Shown: positions 13,541 to 15,185 of the stretch, in pieces
How the letters are laid out: the number at the start of each line of letters is the position of its first letter
How positions within the stretch are numbered: position 1 is the stretch's first letter
Source of the DNA: Gemmatimonadota bacterium
GTDB taxonomy: Bacteria; Gemmatimonadota; Gemmatimonadetes; Gemmatimonadales; GWC2-71-9
Assembly (NCBI GenBank): GCA_016180765.1
Contig: JACPAP010000239.1
Coordinates: 1-15,185 of the forward strand
Length of the DNA: 15,185 bases
Reading direction: 5' to 3'
Position numbers and translations under genes: made by a program
Notes under the pieces: model-generated
Database searches by the model: none
What the model was told of the DNA's origin: nothing
Seen by the model: the letters and a program-made list of their open reading frames with translations, nothing else

Positions 13541-15185
13541 TCAGAACCCGGGCGTAAAGGAAAACTGCCAGTGCCCGCCCTTCAGCGGCCGGTAGAACGG
13601 GTAGACCCGGTCGATCTCTATGATGGCGAAGCCCAAGAAGTTCAACCGGAGTCCGGCTCCCGCGCTGGAGACCACGCAGCCGGTGAACACCTGGAGCTGG
13701 CCGGTGTCGCACAGCCCCCGGTCTCGGGCGGTCCAGGCCACACCGGCGTCGTAGAAGCCGAGCAGGTCGATCGGCACCGCGCCGAACAGGTTGGGGCCCA
13801 GCCCCAGGAGCCCCAGCGGCGGGAACCGCACCTCCAGGTTGCCCACCAAGAGCTTGCTGCCAGTCAGCCGATCGAACGAGGGACACGAGCTGGCGGCCGT
13901 CGGCTGGCACTCACCGAACGCGAAGGAATTGATATCGTATCCCCGCACGATCCCGGTGTACCCCAGGAACAGCGGCGCCAGCCGGTTGTCTTCGGCGCTG
14001 CTCTCTGGGCCGTAGCGCCCGTAGTGCATCAGCCGGCCGGCCAGCGTGAACGGTTTGGCCGGCATCAGGTACCGGCGGTAGTCCGCCAGGAGCGACGCAT
14101 AGGTGAGGGACCCGACGGTGGGCGTGACCTCGAAACGGTATCGCTGGCCCAAGATGGGGCTGGTCCAGCCGAACAAGGCGTTGTCGTAGACCAGCGCGGC
14201 CGTGGCGGAGCCCAGGTGCATCCCGCCCAGCGTCGACAGCTCCTGGCGGACGTCGAGCAGCGTGGCTCCCGTGAAGTACGACGTGGCAATGGTCCGGAGC
14301 TCGGCGTCGAAGGTCACGTTCTGGTAACCCACCCCGAACTCCAGCCGCTGCATCCGGTTGAAGGGATAGGCACCCAGCAGCGAGGCGTCGCGGTTGATCT
14401 GCCGGTAGCGGAGCAGCTGCTCGAAGACGGCCAGCTGGCCGCCGGTGGTATCGAGGTACTGCGCGAAGCGCCCCGCGACGTACGGAATTTGTTGCAGGGC
14501 GAAGCCCCAGTTGAGGCGGCGCGACAGGTTGGTGTAGCCCACCAGGGCCGAAACGTCGTGCAACGAGCCGTTGACCTGAAGGGCCGTGGCGAGGTTGTGG
14601 CCGCCCAGCATGTCGCTCCAGAACAGGGACGCGCCGCCGCCGATGAAGGTGCCGAACCGATCCGAGCCGAACACCAGATACGGCTGGCTCACGTAATCGA
14701 GGGAGAACCGCGGGGCGTAGTCGTGGGTGGTGAAATCCTCGCTCGACGGCAGGCCGAAGTTGGGATTGTCCAGCATCGCCGCGACTTTGGGTTGCTGCCG
14801 CACCGCCGGCGGCAGCGCGGCCGGGTCGCCGTTCCCGTTGGCGGCGATCAGGGTCCTTCCGGCCAAAATGTCGGCGTCGTCCACCCGATACACCTGGTAA
14901 TCGCCGCGCTGGTACGCGGTGAAGACCAGGCGGTTGGCTCGGGCGGCGGTCGAAAACGCCGGACTCAAGCCGGTGATGCCCGTGACACCGGCGTACAGGT
15001 TGGTGACTTGGGTGATCTCCTGAGTCGCGAGCGAAATCCGATAAATGTTGGAGATGCCCGACTGGTCCGAGAGGAAGTAGAGACTCTGCCCGTCCGGCGC
15101 CCACTGCGGGTTGATGGTCTTGCCGCGGTCGAAGGCGGGGACTCGCTCAGAGGTTCCGGACACCGGGTCCAGCAGCGCCACCTCG
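13541..15185 (-). CDS. Outer-membrane beta-barrel protein with N-terminal PD40 propeller (BamA/D15-like), partial
   Basis: Only the last 547 residues or so are in the window; the 5' end lies beyond 15185, and the GTG at 15181 is an internal valine. The visible part begins with TolB/PD40-type propeller blades (FDRGKTINPQWAPDGQSLYF, SDQSGISNIYRISLATQEI). A linker and then a C-terminal barrel of alternating amphipathic strands follow, from about DYAPRFSLDYVSQPYLVFGS on. The loop motif IVRGYDINSF (VRGY near residue 412 of the visible part) matches the conserved VRGF/Y loop of Omp85/BamA proteins. The chain ends in FSFTPGF with the terminal phenylalanine typical of outer-membrane proteins. Cysteine pairs lie in predicted loops (GECQ...SSCPSF and LCDTGQ...TGC). 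Whether it inserts other proteins or works as a receptor or channel is not clear. It is first in the - strand block. Confidence 0.85.
   Translation of the reverse strand, partial: EVALLDPVSGTSERVPAFDRGKTINPQWAPDGQSLYFLSDQSGISNIYRISLATQEITQVTNLYAGVTGITGLSPAFSTAARANRLVFTAYQRGDYQVYRVDDADILAGRTLIAANGNGDPAALPPAVRQQPKVAAMLDNPNFGLPSSEDFTTHDYAPRFSLDYVSQPYLVFGSDRFGTFIGGGASLFWSDMLGGHNLATALQVNGSLHDVSALVGYTNLSRRLNWGFALQQIPYVAGRFAQYLDTTGGQLAVFEQLLRYRQINRDASLLGAYPFNRMQRLEFGVGYQNVTFDAELRTIATSYFTGATLLDVRQELSTLGGMHLGSATAALVYDNALFGWTSPILGQRYRFEVTPTVGSLTYASLLADYRRYLMPAKPFTLAGRLMHYGRYGPESSAEDNRLAPLFLGYTGIVRGYDINSFAFGECQPTAASSCPSFDRLTGSKLLVGNLEVRFPPLGLLGLGPNLFGAVPIDLLGFYDAGVAWTARDRGLCDTGQLQVFTGCVVSSAGAGLRLNFLGFAIIEIDRVYPFYRPLKGGHWQFSFTPGF

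Overview
The window is GC-rich DNA that looks like a Gemmatimonadota (or related Acidobacteriota-like) chromosome. This is an inference from family content: a PadR-type regulator and an ADOP-type ABC permease (both decayed), a serine/threonine kinase remnant of the type common in these phyla, a Uma2 nuclease, a two-domain M16 peptidase, a propeller plus beta-barrel outer-membrane protein, and short or absent leaders before start codons. There is no phage, plasmid, transposase, rRNA or CRISPR.

Left part (1-6250), mostly + strand and rich in wreckage. It holds an amidohydrolase that lacks its usual N-terminal part, cut near an AT-rich stretch at the window edge. A convergent cardiolipin synthase-type phospholipase D gene follows (cls, - strand), whose 5' region lies on the C-terminal stub of a PadR regulator. 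A 432-bp stretch without protein genes (3672-4103) carries a complete class II, leucine-type tRNA on the - strand with the valine anticodon CAC, plus two partial copies of its anticodon-arm region. Next come a broken ADOP permease, an intact Uma2 gene with a strong palindrome-bearing promoter, and a truncated kinase.

Right part (6251-15185), all on the - strand, is intact and envelope-oriented. In transcription order it holds an outer-membrane beta-barrel protein (cut by the window edge), an AI-2E family membrane transporter, a secreted M16 peptidase with a GTG start and a strong ribosome binding site, a large uncharacterised exported protein, a TPR lipoprotein and a DUF6174-type lipoprotein. 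The last two overlap by ATGA.

Three intergenic hairpins built from GGGAAA-type units sit 0-4 bases after stop codons: between the convergent amidohydrolase and cls genes, after the M16 peptidase and after the barrel protein. They look like one family of 3'-end elements.

The strongest candidates for something new are the leucine-type tRNA with a valine anticodon and its partial copies, and the GGGAAAY hairpin family. The rest is a well-defined but ordinary gene set with several decayed paralog-family members.
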